In this document: positions 5,391-6,061 of the stretch, in pieces
How the letters are laid out: every line of letters begins with the position of its first letter
Numbering within the stretch: the stretch's first letter is position 1
Assembly: GCF_946885885.1 (NCBI RefSeq)
Contig: NZ_CAMPHN010000232.1
Coordinates: forward strand, 1-6,061
DNA from: an uncultured Pseudomonas sp.
Lineage (GTDB): Bacteria; Pseudomonadota; Gammaproteobacteria; Pseudomonadales; Pseudomonadaceae
Length of the DNA: 6,061 nt
Reading direction: 5' to 3'
The notes under the pieces: generated by a model
What the model was told of the DNA's origin: nothing
Databases searched by the model: none
What the model saw: the letters and a program-made list of their open reading frames with translations, nothing else
Translations under genes and position numbers: made by a program

Positions 5391-6061
5391 ATGAACAAAG
5401 CAATGACTGATCAGGCTCACAATGGGATGAAACGTTTTGCCGGTCGCACCGCCCTTGTTACCGGGGGCGGTACAGGCATGGGGCGCGCCGCGGCATTGCG
5501 CTTGGCTCGGGAAGGCGCAAAAGTCGTTGTGGCCGGGCGTCGAGCGGACGTGCTCGACGCCGTGGTCGCCGAGATCAGCCAGCTGGGCGGTACGGCATTG
5601 GCGATTCCTACAAATGTTGCCGACCATTCAGAGGTAAAGGCATTGATCGAGCAGACGCTTAAGGCGTTCGGCACTTTGGATGTGGTGTGGAACAACGCCG
5701 GCGTCCTCGGCACCTTCGGCCCCATGCAGAATCAACCGTTCGAGGAGTTCGACGAAATCGTCTCAGTGAACCTGCGAGGCGTATTTGCCTGCATGAAGTA
5801 TGAAATCGCGGCAATGCTTGAACTCGGCGTGCAGGGCTCGATAGTCAATACCTCCTCCTGGACAGCGCACGGCGCGATGCCGGGCCTTGCCGGATACGCA
5901 GCGACCAAAGGCGCCCTGGACGCAATGATGCGCACGGTTGCGGTCGAAGTCGGTGGGCACAACATCCGCGTCAACAACGTCAGCCCCGGCATCATCGCCA
6001 CCCCAATGGCGGCGGGCGTCCTCGCCAGTGAAGCAGCGGCGCGGCCATTTATCAGGCATAC
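5391..6061 (+). CDS. Short-chain dehydrogenase/reductase (SDR), 3' end outside window
   Basis: This is a classical SDR oxidoreductase, open to the right edge with 223 residues visible of an expected 250 or so. A Rossmann fold begins with RTALVTGGGTGMG; the TGxxxGxG motif is at 24-31. NNAG is at 101-104. The catalytic tetrad appears as N127 (VSVNLRG), S156 (NTSSW), Y169 and K173 (YAATK), and the PG motif is at 199-200, so the enzyme looks active. Basic GRR (49-51) after strand two, where NAD-dependent members usually have Asp, suggests NADP(H), as an inference. An approximately 14-residue leader precedes the usual SDR start. The start is chosen from GGAGA 7 nt upstream; ATG 5385 is an alternative. 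The gene is divergent from lysR and probably controlled by it. Third positions of the first 40 codons from ATG 5385 are about 60% G/C by hand count. Substrate unknown. Confidence 0.92.
   Translation, partial: MNKAMTDQAHNGMKRFAGRTALVTGGGTGMGRAAALRLAREGAKVVVAGRRADVLDAVVAEISQLGGTALAIPTNVADHSEVKALIEQTLKAFGTLDVVWNNAGVLGTFGPMQNQPFEEFDEIVSVNLRGVFACMKYEIAAMLELGVQGSIVNTSSWTAHGAMPGLAGYAATKGALDAMMRTVAVEVGGHNIRVNNVSPGIIATPMAAGVLASEAAARPFIRH

Overview
The window looks like ordinary chromosome from a high-GC gammaproteobacterium, most likely a Pseudomonas or close relative. Three things point there: the hrpA C-terminus, GC-rich codon use, and REP-type repeats whose cores begin GTAG (GTAGGGCGGG..., GTAGGTTGGCGCTGAGCG..., GTAGGAGCCAG...), forms I associate with Pseudomonas genomes. 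No database search was possible, so the genus is an inference.

Layout. (1) 1-2258, plus strand: the C-terminal part of the RNA helicase gene hrpA, which begins before the window. A REP-like hairpin (115-155) is read through in frame within it. (2) 2259-2575: a gene-free spacer between convergent genes, made almost entirely of repeats: a terminator-like hairpin, an inverted pair of REP cores, a second REP type, a double-hairpin element and a fourth small repeat. (3) 2576-3049, minus strand: an Lrp/AsnC-family regulator, divergent from (4) 3186-4085, plus strand: a ten-helix EamA/DMT-family transporter. An AT-rich 136-bp gap with an imperfect dyad separates them. (5) 4086-4396: a second spacer between convergent genes, holding a diverged copy of the same composite repeat in the same order and orientation. 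(6) 4397-5278, minus strand: a LysR-family regulator, divergent from (7) 5391-6061, plus strand: a short-chain dehydrogenase/reductase cut off by the window's right edge. The gap between them carries a perfect T-N11-A palindrome.

The window therefore holds two independent regulator-plus-target pairs, each divergently transcribed. An Lrp-type regulator probably controls an exporter of amino acids or similar small molecules, and a LysR-type regulator probably controls an oxidoreductase. The actual ligands and substrates cannot be read from the sequence. The lysR-SDR pair uses fewer G/C-ending codons than hrpA and the transporter, so it may be a later acquisition whose left boundary lies near the second repeat copy.

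I see no previously undescribed multi-gene system. The most unusual items are the REP-like element translated inside hrpA, the duplicated composite repeat bracketing the lrp-eamA pair, and the two candidate operator sites.
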